Position numbers and translations under genes: made by a program
The notes under the pieces: generated by a model
The model's input: only the letters and a program-made list of their open reading frames with translations
Databases searched by the model: none
What the model was told of the DNA's origin: nothing
Shown here: one piece after another, positions 8,184 through 16,035 of the stretch
Numbering within the stretch: position 1 is the first letter of the stretch
Layout of the letters: every line of letters begins with the position of its first letter
Assembly (NCBI GenBank): GCA_016930575.1
Contig: JAFGGL010000064.1
Coordinates: 1-39,694 of the forward strand
Direction: 5' to 3'
Source of the DNA: Clostridiales bacterium
GTDB lineage: Bacteria > Bacillota > Clostridia > Christensenellales > Aristaeellaceae
DNA length: 39,694 nucleotides

Positions 8184-9602
8184 TTATCCCTCGGTCTTTT
8201 CGTCGTTTGCTCTCCAGCGCAGGATAGGATTGCGGGCGGCTGTGACTTCGTCGGGCCTCCCGATCACGGCGTCGTGCGGCGCGGAGCGCAGAGCTTCGGG
8301 GTCGCGCTTGATCTCTTCGAGGATTTTGATCAGGGCGTCCGCCGCGCGGTCCAGCGTCTCCCTGCTTTCGGTCTCCGTCGGCTCGAGCATCAGCGCTTCG
8401 GGAACGATCAGCGGGAAGTACATCGTGGGTGGATGGATGCCGTAGTCGATCATCCGCTTGGCGGCGTCCAGCGCGCGCACGCCGTACATCTCCTTGACGG
8501 GCTCAAGCGTCAGCACGAATTCGTGCATGCACCGCCGGTTCGCCGCCGCCGTGTAACCCGCGTCCGTGAGGCGCTTTTTCAGATAGTTGGCGTTAAGTAC
8601 GGCGTGTTCCGCTACGCTTTTCAGCCCCGCGTCGCCTAGAAACCGGATGTAGGCAAGCGCCCGCACCATCACGCCGAAATTGCCGTGGAAAGCCTTGAGC
8701 CGAAGTTGCGCGCCCTGCGTTTCGGGCAGGAAGGGGGCGAGGCGGGCTTTCACGCCCACCGAGCCGGCGCCCGGGCCGCCGCCGCCGTGCGGCGTGGAGA
8801 ACGTCTTATGCAGGTTTAAGTGTACCACATCAAAGCCCATGTCGCCAGGCCTGGCCGCGCCCAAAACCGCGTTAAGGTTCGCGCCGTCGTAGTACATCAG
8901 CCCGCCGGCCTTGTGCACCATGTCTGTGATTTGAAGGATATCGGTCTCAAACAGCCCCAGGGTGTTGGGATTGGTCATCATCATACCCGCGACCTCATCG
9001 GAGAGAAGGGTTTTCAGATCGTCTAAATCCACGCAGCCGTCCGGGCGGCTTTTGACGCTTAAGACGGTAAAGCCCGCCATCGCCGCGCTGGCCGGGTTGG
9101 TGCCGTGCGCGCTGTCCGGCACGATGATCTTCGTGCGCTGTGTTTCGCCGCGCGTTTCGAAATGCTTTTTGACGAACAGCATGCCCGCGAACTCCCCGTG
9201 CGCGCCTGCGGCGGGCTGCAGGGTAAACGCGTCCATGCCCGTGATGCGGCAGAGGCTTTCCTTGAGTTCCTCCATAACCGCCTGCACGCCTTCTGTCGCA
9301 TAGGCAGGCGCCAGCGGGTGGATATTCGCAAAGCCCGGCAGCGCGGCGGCGGCTTCGTTCACGGCGGGGTTGTATTTCATGGTGCAGCTGCCCAGCGGAT
9401 AGAATCCGCAGTTCACGCCGAAGGTCTTCTGCGCAAGCTCCGTATAATGGCGGTCCACGTCGCACTCGGCAAGCTCCGGGAATATCGGCGGCACGGTGCG
9501 CCGCACGGGAAGGGTGTATTCCGGCACGTCGGGCTTCGGAATCACGGCGGTGCCGCGCCCCGGGCGGCTCTTCTCAAAGCTCAGCATACTTACTTTACGC
9601 AC
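8184..9602 (-). CDS. gcvPB: Glycine dehydrogenase (decarboxylating), subunit 2
   Basis: PLP-bearing half of the P-protein of the glycine cleavage system; with GcvPA it decarboxylates glycine and passes the aminomethyl group to lipoylated GcvH. The PLP lysine is Lys266 in HLNLHKTFSTPHGGGGPG; SCTMKYNP and SAHGTNPAS are also typical. I use GTG at 9602, preceded by GGGAGGTG at 7 bases; ATG at 9587 is a possible shorter start. At 472 residues the length is normal. The start overlaps the gcvPA stop by 8 bases, so the two halves are coupled and probably made in equal amounts. Confidence 0.96.
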   Translation of the reverse strand: MRKVSMLSFEKSRPGRGTAVIPKPDVPEYTLPVRRTVPPIFPELAECDVDRHYTELAQKTFGVNCGFYPLGSCTMKYNPAVNEAAAALPGFANIHPLAPAYATEGVQAVMEELKESLCRITGMDAFTLQPAAGAHGEFAGMLFVKKHFETRGETQRTKIIVPDSAHGTNPASAAMAGFTVLSVKSRPDGCVDLDDLKTLLSDEVAGMMMTNPNTLGLFETDILQITDMVHKAGGLMYYDGANLNAVLGAARPGDMGFDVVHLNLHKTFSTPHGGGGPGAGSVGVKARLAPFLPETQGAQLRLKAFHGNFGVMVRALAYIRFLGDAGLKSVAEHAVLNANYLKKRLTDAGYTAAANRRCMHEFVLTLEPVKEMYGVRALDAAKRMIDYGIHPPTMYFPLIVPEALMLEPTETESRETLDRAADALIKILEEIKRDPEALRSAPHDAVIGRPDEVTAARNPILRWRANDEKTEG

Positions 9603-10914
9603 CTTCGCACACCTCCCGCACCAGTTTGACAGCTGTATCCAGCTGCGCCTTTGACGCCTTCTCGGTCACGCACCAGAGCATCCCGCCCTTGACAGACAGG
9701 CCGCTTAAGATACCGTGACCGTGCAGCGCGGCCTCGACGGCTTCCGGATCAGGCAGATCGGTGACGAACTCGTGGAAGAACTCGCCCTTGTGCCGCAGGG
9801 ATACGCCGCCGATCCTGCACAGTTCGTCCGCGAAATAATGCGCCTTGCTGACACAGCTTTGCGCAACGGCGGCGACGCCCGTAAGTCCCATATAGGTAAG
9901 ATAGATGGACGCGGTCAGCGCACAGTGCGCGTGGTTGGTGCAGATGTTGGAGGCTGCCTTTTCGCGCCGGATGTGCTGCTCGCGCGCCTGTAGGGTGAGC
10001 ACGAAGGCGCGCTGGCCCTGCGCGTCGGTTGTCTGTCCCGCGATGCGGCCGGGCAGCCTGCGCATAAGCGCCTTCGTGCAGGCCATGAAGCCTGCGTGCG
10101 GCCCGCCGTACGCCATCGGCAGCCCGAAAGGCTGCACGTCGCCGCAGACGACGTCCGCGCCGAGTTCCCCGCCGCCTGGAAGCAGCGCGAGCGTCATCGG
10201 ATTGACGCCGAGGACGCATTTCACACCCGCGTCCTTCGCGGCGGCAAACAGCGTGGGAACGTCTTCCAGCAGCCCGAAGTAGTTGGGCTGTCGGATATAC
10301 AGGCTCGCGACGTCGTCCGCCAGCATGGTTTTCAATGCGTCCGGATCCGTGCGCCCGTCCTTCAGCGGCACTACGCGCACTTCGGTATCCGTGCCGTAGC
10401 CGTAGGTCCGCATCACGGCGATAGTGTCCGGGTGCGCGGCTTCCGAGACCAGCGCCACAGTGCGCCTGCGCTCGCGGCACATCACGGCGGCTTCGGCGGC
10501 GGCAGTGGCGAAATCGTACACGCCCGCGTTGGACGCGTCCATGCCCGTCAGCTCGCAGATCAGCGTTTGGTACTCGAAGATCGCCTGCAGCACGCCCTGG
10601 GATAGCTCCGCCTGATATGGCGTATAGGCCGACAGGAATTCCTTTTTGTTCGCGAGCTGCTTAACGATGGGCGGGATGAAATGGTCGTAACAGCCAGCGC
10701 CCCGAAGCGTCAGACCGTATCGCGTATTGCGGGCGGCCAGGGTTTCCATTTCCCGCAGGGTCTCCATCTGCGAAAGGCCCGGACGCTCGTCCGCGGGCAC
10801 GCCGCGCTTCACGCTGTCCGGGATATCTTTGAATAGCTCATCAAGGGATGTTAACCCAAGCGACTTGAGCATCGCCTGCGTTTCCTCGGGGGTGTGCGGG
10901 TGGTATTGGCTCAT
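9595..10914 (-). CDS. gcvPA: Glycine dehydrogenase (decarboxylating), subunit 1
   Basis: The partner half of the P-protein, homologous to GcvPB but without the PLP lysine. The 439-residue protein begins with the usual helical arm (MSQYHPHTPEETQAML) and has SAYTPYQAELSQGVLQAIFE, the signature of this subunit, near residues 95-114, plus GGPHAGFMACT in the middle. Split P-protein genes are typical of Bacillota, Thermotogota and archaea. It follows gcvH by 12 bases and overlaps gcvPB. No frameshift or missing part is seen. Confidence 0.96.
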   Translation of the reverse strand: MSQYHPHTPEETQAMLKSLGLTSLDELFKDIPDSVKRGVPADERPGLSQMETLREMETLAARNTRYGLTLRGAGCYDHFIPPIVKQLANKKEFLSAYTPYQAELSQGVLQAIFEYQTLICELTGMDASNAGVYDFATAAAEAAVMCRERRRTVALVSEAAHPDTIAVMRTYGYGTDTEVRVVPLKDGRTDPDALKTMLADDVASLYIRQPNYFGLLEDVPTLFAAAKDAGVKCVLGVNPMTLALLPGGGELGADVVCGDVQPFGLPMAYGGPHAGFMACTKALMRRLPGRIAGQTTDAQGQRAFVLTLQAREQHIRREKAASNICTNHAHCALTASIYLTYMGLTGVAAVAQSCVSKAHYFADELCRIGGVSLRHKGEFFHEFVTDLPDPEAVEAALHGHGILSGLSVKGGMLWCVTEKASKAQLDTAVKLVREVCEGA

Positions 10915-10926
10915 ACTTTTCCTCGT

Positions 10927-11304
10927 TTACAGCGTATCGCAGTATTTCTTGTAGGCGTCTGCGTCCATCAGTTCGGCGCGTCCGGTGATGTTTTCCACCT
11001 TCGCAAACCACGCGCCGTACGCCGATTCGTTGATTCTTTCCGGCGCGTTGAGCAGCTCTTCATTCACTTCCGCCACCGTGCCGGTCACGGGCGCGTACAC
11101 GTCGCTGACGGCCTTCACGCTCTCCACGTCCGCAAACATCTTGCCGGCGGTGATCTCGTCGCCGACCTCCGGCAGGTTGGCGAACACCAAATCGCCCAGC
11201 TCGTGCTGCGCGTAATCGGACAGGCCGACCCGCGCCGTCGTATCGCCTAAAAACTCCACCCACTCGTGGCTCTTGGTATAAAGCAATCCCTGTTTGATTT
11301 CCAT
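10927..11304 (-). CDS. gcvH: Glycine cleavage system H protein
   Basis: Lipoyl carrier that shuttles the aminomethyl and reducing equivalents among the P, T and L proteins. The 125 residues cover the full family length. The lipoylated lysine is Lys64 in [20 protein letters not shown] near the N-terminus and the C-terminal [10 protein letters not shown] helix region are typical. ATG at 11304 has AGGAGGT about 7 bases upstream. It lies 12 bases after gcvT. LplA, at the end of the operon, is the obvious modifying enzyme. Confidence 0.97.
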   Translation of the reverse strand: MEIKQGLLYTKSHEWVEFLGDTTARVGLSDYAQHELGDLVFANLPEVGDEITAGKMFADVESVKAVSDVYAPVTGTVAEVNEELLNAPERINESAYGAWFAKVENITGRAELMDADAYKKYCDTL

Positions 11305-11316
11305 AACCTTGACCTC

Positions 11317-12402
11317 CTACTTCTTATGATAGAACGGCAACGGCACGATCTTTGCGTCCACGGGGTTGTTGCGAATGACGACCTGTACCGTTTGACCGGG
11401 CTCCTGCCAGGCAGCGTCCACCAGCGCCATCGCCACCGCGCCCATGGTGGGGCAGTGCGTGCCGCTTGTCGTCATCCCGATCTCCTTGCCGCCTGCGATG
11501 ACCGGGCAGTGTTCCCGCGCGATGCCGCGCCCCGTGATCTTCAGCCCGATGCGCGCGCGCCGGGGTTTTCCCATTTCCAGCAGGGCACGCCTGCCGATGA
11601 AATCGTCCTTGTCCATCTTCACGAAGCGGTCAAGCCCCGTCTCAGGCGGCGTGACCGTATCGTCCATCTCGTGGCCGTACAAGGGCATCGCGGCTTCCAG
11701 CCGCAGCGTGTCGCGGCAGCCCAGCCCGCAGAGCTGCAGGCCGAAGTTCCTGCCGTGCCGGTAGAGCAGGTCGAACAGCTTCTCCCCGTCTTCCGCCTTC
11801 ACGTACAGTTCAAACCCGTCCTCGCCCGTGTAACCGGTGCGGCTGATGAGGCAATCCATCCCGTCCAGTTTCACAGAATCGATGAACGAGTAATACTTCT
11901 GCGGCAACTGGTTCGTGATCGTTTGCATCATCCGCTCCGCCCTGGGGCCCTGCAGGGCAAGCTGGCAGATGCCGTCGGAGATGTCTTCGATCTCCGCGTT
12001 CCCAAAGCGGCTGATGAAGATGTGCGCCACGTCCTTGTGGCGGTTCGCGGCGTTGACGACCATCATGTAGTCGTCCTGCGCCTTGCGGTAGACCAGCACG
12101 TCGTCGATCACGCCGCCTGAAACGTTGAGCATCGGGCTGTAGCGCACGCGCCCGTCCGCAAGCGTGGAATAATCGTTGCACAAGAGGCGTTGGATGTTGC
12201 TTAAGGCGTCCGGCCCTTTGAACGTCACCTCGCCCATGTGGCTGACGTCAAACAGCCCCACATTCTCGCGCACGGCGCGGTGCTCGCCGATAACGCCCGC
12301 TTCGTACTGCACGGGCAGCAGGAAGCCCGCGAACGGCACCATCTTGCCGCCGTGTTCCACATGCCGGCCGTATAGCGGCGTTTTTTGCAATTCTTCCGTC
12401 AT
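11317..12402 (-). CDS. gcvT: Aminomethyltransferase (glycine cleavage T protein)
   Basis: Transfers the methylene group from GcvH-bound aminomethyl to tetrahydrofolate, releasing ammonia. The 361-residue protein from ATG 12402 starts MTEELQKTPLYGRHVEHGGK, the normal N-terminus; the catalytic Asp is expected at Asp100 in GGVIDDVLVY, and SRTGYTGEDGFELY is the folate-site motif. AAAGGAG lies 7 bases upstream. The frame stays open further upstream, but that part is the riboswitch, so it is not coding. gcvT is the first gene controlled by the glycine riboswitch. Confidence 0.97.
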   Translation of the reverse strand: MTEELQKTPLYGRHVEHGGKMVPFAGFLLPVQYEAGVIGEHRAVRENVGLFDVSHMGEVTFKGPDALSNIQRLLCNDYSTLADGRVRYSPMLNVSGGVIDDVLVYRKAQDDYMMVVNAANRHKDVAHIFISRFGNAEIEDISDGICQLALQGPRAERMMQTITNQLPQKYYSFIDSVKLDGMDCLISRTGYTGEDGFELYVKAEDGEKLFDLLYRHGRNFGLQLCGLGCRDTLRLEAAMPLYGHEMDDTVTPPETGLDRFVKMDKDDFIGRRALLEMGKPRRARIGLKITGRGIAREHCPVIAGGKEIGMTTSGTHCPTMGAVAMALVDAAWQEPGQTVQVVIRNNPVDAKIVPLPFYHKK

Positions 12403-12418
12403 GAATACGCTCCTTTCA

Positions 12419-12455
12419 GGAAAAAGTAAAGGCACAAAGCCTATCGCTTTGCGCC
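12419..12455 (-). terminator. Expression-platform terminator of the glycine riboswitch
   Basis: On the minus strand GGCGCAAAGC (plus 12446-12455) pairs with GCTTTGTGCC (plus 12431-12440), giving nine Watson-Crick pairs and one G·U, and is followed by TTTACTTTTT. It lies between aptamer 2 and the gcvT ribosome site, so glycine binding probably prevents its formation and turns the operon on. Confidence 0.82.
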
Positions 12456-12635
12456 TCTGTATCGGAACCTGAAAGTTTCTCTGCCAAAGCAGATTGCCTC
12501 TTCGGTGCAGAGTGTACCTCTGCTTTCCAGAGTTTCGTCGGGCCTGGGTCCTTTTGCCTGAGAGCTTATGCGTTTTGCCCCTTCGGCGGCGGTTGTGCCG
12601 CGCTCTCCCCAAACCTTCAACCGAGTTTCGGTATT
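12456..12635 (-). promoter_or_regulatory. Tandem glycine riboswitch upstream of gcvT
   Basis: Two aptamers are readable on the minus strand. Aptamer 1 (about 12546-12611) has GGGGAGAG, CCGAAGGGGCAA and the conserved GCTCTCAGGCAAAAGGAC. Aptamer 2 (about 12457-12535) has ACTCTGGAAAGCAGAG, CACCGAAGAGGCAA and CTTTCAGGTTCCGATACAGAG split by the usual loops. A short leader helix before aptamer 1 (ACCGAAACTCGGT, about 12620-12632) may belong to the P0 kink-turn. Known glycine riboswitches of this type turn on gcv operons when glycine is plentiful. Together with both flanking promoters this accounts for the 447-base gap between gcvT and glnS. Confidence 0.95.
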
Positions 12636-12649
12636 CAATTCACATGCTC

Positions 12650-12678
12650 AGTATAATTCTGTGCTTTTCGCTTGTCAA
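12650..12678 (-). promoter_or_regulatory. Promoter of the gcv operon
   Basis: On the minus strand TTGACA (plus 12673-12678) and TATACT (plus 12650-12655) are separated by exactly 17 bases. The predicted start is close to 12643, just upstream of the riboswitch leader helix. Confidence 0.88.
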
Positions 12679-12794
12679 TCGGAAAAAAACATATAGTTGG
12701 GTTATTGTCGGGAAATCTGGAATGTTGTGGTTACGGTTTGTATGCAAGCCCTGTATAACGAGGGGAGCGCGGTTGTCCGGATTCGCGTTATTGC

Positions 12795-12823
12795 TTGTCA
12801 ATTAAGGGATTTCCCTATATAAT
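12795..12823 (+). promoter_or_regulatory. Promoter of the glnS-gltX-leuS operon
   Basis: TTGTCA (12795-12800), a 17-base spacer and TATAAT (12818-12823) lie 26 bases before the glnS start. The spacer holds a small inverted repeat AGGGA-TT-TCCCT. The leader is under 25 bases, so there is no room for a T-box. The stretch 12679-12794 between the two divergent promoters shows nothing else. Confidence 0.82.
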
Positions 12824-12849
12824 AGTGAAAAATCTGGGAAAGGAAGGCG

Positions 12850-14544
12850 ATGGGCATGGAAGCACCCGTGAAGAAGACGAATTTCATCTGGGATTTCATC
12901 GACGAAGACTTGGAGACCGGGCGCTGCCAGCAGGTGCTCACCCGTTTTCCGCCCGAACCCAACGGCTATCTGCACATCGGCCATTGCAAGGCCGTGGCGG
13001 CGAACTTCGTGACGGCCGAGCATTACGGCGGCAAGTGCAACCTGCGCTTTGACGACACCAACCCCGAGAAGGAAGAGACCGAGTATGTGGACGGCATCCA
13101 GGAGGATATCCGCTGGCTCGGCTTCCGCTGGAACGAGCCTGTGCGCTTTGCCAGCGAGTATTACCAGTCCTGCTATGACATCGCCGTAGACTGGATCCGG
13201 CGCGGGCTGGCCTATGTGGACAGCCTGACCCCCGAGGAAGTGCGCGAGTACCGCGGAACGCTGACCGAACCGGGCAAAAACAGCCCGTACCGCGACCGTA
13301 CCGTGGCAGAAAACCTGCGCCTGTTTGAGGAGATGAAGGCGGGCAGGCATGAAGAGGGCAGCATGATCCTCCGCATGAAGATCGACATGGCGAGTCCCAA
13401 CATGAACATGCGCGATCCCGCCATGTACCGCATCCTGTTCCGCGAGCACCACCGTACGGGGAAACAATGGTGCATCTACCCGATGTACGATTATTCCCAC
13501 CCCATCGGCGACGCGATCGAGGGCATCACCCACAGCCTGTGCTCGCTGGAGTACGAGGATCACCGCGTGCTGTACAACTGGGTGGTGGAGCATGCTAAGG
13601 ATATGCTACCCGGCAGGCCGCGGCAGATTGAGTTCAGCCGGTTGAACATCACGCGCACCGTCATGTCCAAACGCTACCTGCGCATGCTGGTGGAAAAAGG
13701 CATCGTTGCCGGGTGGGACGATCCGCGCATGCCTACGCTATGCGCCATGCGGCGGCGCGGGTACACGCCCGAAGCCGTCCGGGATTTCATCGACCGCATT
13801 GGGCTTGCGAAGGCTGACAGCGAGGTGGACTTCGCGCTTTTGGAGCACTGCGTGCGCAATTCACTGAGCGAAACCGCGCCCCGCGCCATGGCGGTGCTGC
13901 GCCCGCTGAAAGTGGTGCTTTTAAACTGGCCCGAGGGGAAAACCGACGAACTGCCCGTGGAGAACCATCCCGGGCATCCCGAGATGGGCGAACGCACGGT
14001 GACCTTTGGAAGAGAGCTGTATATCGAGCGCGAGGATTTCATGGAAGTGCCCGCGCGCAAGTATTTCCGCCTGTTCCCGGGCGGCGAGGTACGGCTGAAG
14101 GGCGCCTACATCATCAAAGGCGAAAGCTGCGAGAAGGACGAGAACGGAAACGTTACCTGCGTGCACTGCTCGGTGGACCTTGCAAGCCGCAACGGAAGCG
14201 CGGGCGCGCTGCGCAAGGTGAAGGGCACGCTGCATTGGGTAAGCGCGGCTGAAAGCCTGCCCATGGAAGCGCGCGTTTTCGAACCGCTTTTGGATGAGCA
14301 GATCCTCGAAGGCGAGGAGCGCAGGGATTTTCTGGAGATGCTCAACCCGAACAGCCTGGAAGTCTGCCATGGTTTTATGGAAAAATCCCTTGCGTCCGCC
14401 AAGGCAGGGGACACCTACCAGTTTTTAAGAATGGGCTACTTCTGCAAGGACAAGGATTCCACGGCCGATTTGCCGGTGTTCAACCACACTGTGAGCCTGC
14501 GGGATACCTTCTCAAAGGTGATGAAAGGATCGAACGATGACTGA
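12850..14544 (+). CDS. glnS: Glutaminyl-tRNA synthetase
   Basis: Class I synthetase charging tRNA-Gln directly. The 564 residues match the family. The HIGH box is LHIGH at 41-45, after TRFPPEPNGY, the GlnRS signature; the second ATP box is VMSKR at 271-275, followed by the C-terminal beta-barrel anticodon-binding domains with FRLFPGGEVRL. Two in-frame ATGs (12850, 12856) share the AAAGGAAGG site, so the exact start is uncertain by two residues. Many Bacillota lack GlnRS and use GatCAB; its presence here does not exclude GatCAB elsewhere. It overlaps gltX by 8 bases. Confidence 0.96.
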   Translation: MGMEAPVKKTNFIWDFIDEDLETGRCQQVLTRFPPEPNGYLHIGHCKAVAANFVTAEHYGGKCNLRFDDTNPEKEETEYVDGIQEDIRWLGFRWNEPVRFASEYYQSCYDIAVDWIRRGLAYVDSLTPEEVREYRGTLTEPGKNSPYRDRTVAENLRLFEEMKAGRHEEGSMILRMKIDMASPNMNMRDPAMYRILFREHHRTGKQWCIYPMYDYSHPIGDAIEGITHSLCSLEYEDHRVLYNWVVEHAKDMLPGRPRQIEFSRLNITRTVMSKRYLRMLVEKGIVAGWDDPRMPTLCAMRRRGYTPEAVRDFIDRIGLAKADSEVDFALLEHCVRNSLSETAPRAMAVLRPLKVVLLNWPEGKTDELPVENHPGHPEMGERTVTFGRELYIEREDFMEVPARKYFRLFPGGEVRLKGAYIIKGESCEKDENGNVTCVHCSVDLASRNGSAGALRKVKGTLHWVSAAESLPMEARVFEPLLDEQILEGEERRDFLEMLNPNSLEVCHGFMEKSLASAKAGDTYQFLRMGYFCKDKDSTADLPVFNHTVSLRDTFSKVMKGSNDD

Positions 14545-16021
14545 TATCCGCACGCGCTTTGCCCCAAGCCCCACCGGTTATATGCACCTGGGCGGCCTTC
14601 GCACGGCGCTGTATGCCTACCTGTTTGCCAGGCAGCGCGGCGGGGCGTTCATCCTGCGCATTGAGGACACCGACCAGGAGCGCGAAGTTCCCGGCGCCGT
14701 CGAATTGATCTACGAAGACATGCACAAGGCGGGGCTTGATTACGACGAAGGCCCCGACGTCGGGGGAGACTACGGGCCGTATATCCAGAGCGAACGTAAA
14801 GATAAATATCTGCCATTTGCTATGGAGTTGATAGAAAAAGAGAAGGCATACCCTTGTTTTTGTACAAAGGAAGAACTACAGGAAAGGCGTGACGCAGTGA
14901 CGGCCAAGGGCGAGCAATGGAAGTATGACAAGCATTGCCTGCATATCTCCAAAGACGAGGCCAAGCGCCGCATGGAAAGCGGAGAGCCGTATGTAATCCG
15001 CCAGAACATCCCGGAAGATGGGAAGTCACAGTTTGATGACTTAGTTTTTGGTAGTGTCGGTGTTGACCGAAAAGTTTTGGACGATAACGTACTCATTAAA
15101 ACAGACGGTTTACCAACATACAACTTTGCCAATGTTATCGATGACCACCTAATGCAGATATCGCATGTAATACGCGGAACTGAGTATATGAGCTCAACAC
15201 CTAAGTATAATATGTTGTATGAAGCCTTTAATTGGCAGCCACCAATATATATGCATCTGCCAGTTGTCATGAAAGATGCCACTCGAAAACTGTCAAAACG
15301 CCATGGTGACCCGGGTTTTGAAGATTTGCTGCAGCAAGGGTACTTACGTGACGCGATCATTAACTTTATTGCATTATTAGGCTGGGCGCCAAAAGATAAT
15401 CGTGAGTTTTTTACTTTGCCCGAACTAGTTAAAGCTTTCGATGTCAAAGGAATATCATTATCTTCATCAATCTTTAATATTGATAAGCTAAACTGGTTCA
15501 ACTCCGAATACATCAAAAAGATGGACTTTGAGGAGTATCTCGTCATGGTCACCCCGTGGTTTGACAAGGCGCTGAAAGGCAAGGGTATCGACTACCGCCG
15601 CCTGGCGGAGCTGATGCACAGCCGCACCGAGGTCTTCAGCCTCGTGCCCGGTATGGTCGGGTTCCTTGCCGAACTGCCGGATTATTCGATCGACCTATAC
15701 TCCCATCAAAAGATGAAAACGGACCCCCTCCTAAGCCTTAAGGTACTCAAGCTCGCCCTTACCACGGCGGCGGCTTTGCGGGATTTCTCGGAGGACGCCC
15801 TCAAGGAAAGCCTGATGAAGCTGGCTGCCGAACACGGGTGGAAGACCGGGCAGGTGATGTGGCCGGTGCGCGTGGCGCTTTCGGGGCTTTCGTCCACGCC
15901 GGGCGGCGCGACGGAGATCGCGTACCTGCTGGGCAGGGAGGAAACGCTGCAAAGACTGGCAATCGGGATTAATTTCCTGGAGCAGTACTGCAGCATGCAC
16001 AACATTCATCTTGACGAATAA
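14537..16021 (+). CDS. gltX: Glutamyl-tRNA synthetase with two AT-rich internal tracts
   Basis: Class I synthetase charging tRNA-Glu. The HIGH-equivalent is MHLGG at 16-20 after RFAPSPTGY, and the KMSKS-equivalent is KLSKR at 251-255, followed by HGDPGFEDL. At 494 residues it is full length and in frame. It starts inside the end of glnS (ATGACTGA overlap). The base composition changes sharply inside the gene: 14791-14880 has 36% GC by count and 15061-15480 has 39%, while the parts before, between and after have 57-67%. Codons in the AT-rich parts end in A or T much more often than elsewhere in the operon. The protein itself looks normal throughout, so the gene is probably a functional mosaic. 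Confidence 0.96.
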   Translation: MTDIRTRFAPSPTGYMHLGGLRTALYAYLFARQRGGAFILRIEDTDQEREVPGAVELIYEDMHKAGLDYDEGPDVGGDYGPYIQSERKDKYLPFAMELIEKEKAYPCFCTKEELQERRDAVTAKGEQWKYDKHCLHISKDEAKRRMESGEPYVIRQNIPEDGKSQFDDLVFGSVGVDRKVLDDNVLIKTDGLPTYNFANVIDDHLMQISHVIRGTEYMSSTPKYNMLYEAFNWQPPIYMHLPVVMKDATRKLSKRHGDPGFEDLLQQGYLRDAIINFIALLGWAPKDNREFFTLPELVKAFDVKGISLSSSIFNIDKLNWFNSEYIKKMDFEEYLVMVTPWFDKALKGKGIDYRRLAELMHSRTEVFSLVPGMVGFLAELPDYSIDLYSHQKMKTDPLLSLKVLKLALTTAAALRDFSEDALKESLMKLAAEHGWKTGQVMWPVRVALSGLSSTPGGATEIAYLLGREETLQRLAIGINFLEQYCSMHNIHLDE

Positions 16022-16035
16022 AGGAGTACATCAAC

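Noticed and set aside
12441-12638. A 65-codon minus frame and an upstream extension of gcvT.
   Set aside because: Both run through the glycine riboswitch and its terminator; gcvT has a clear ATG with a ribosome site at 12402.
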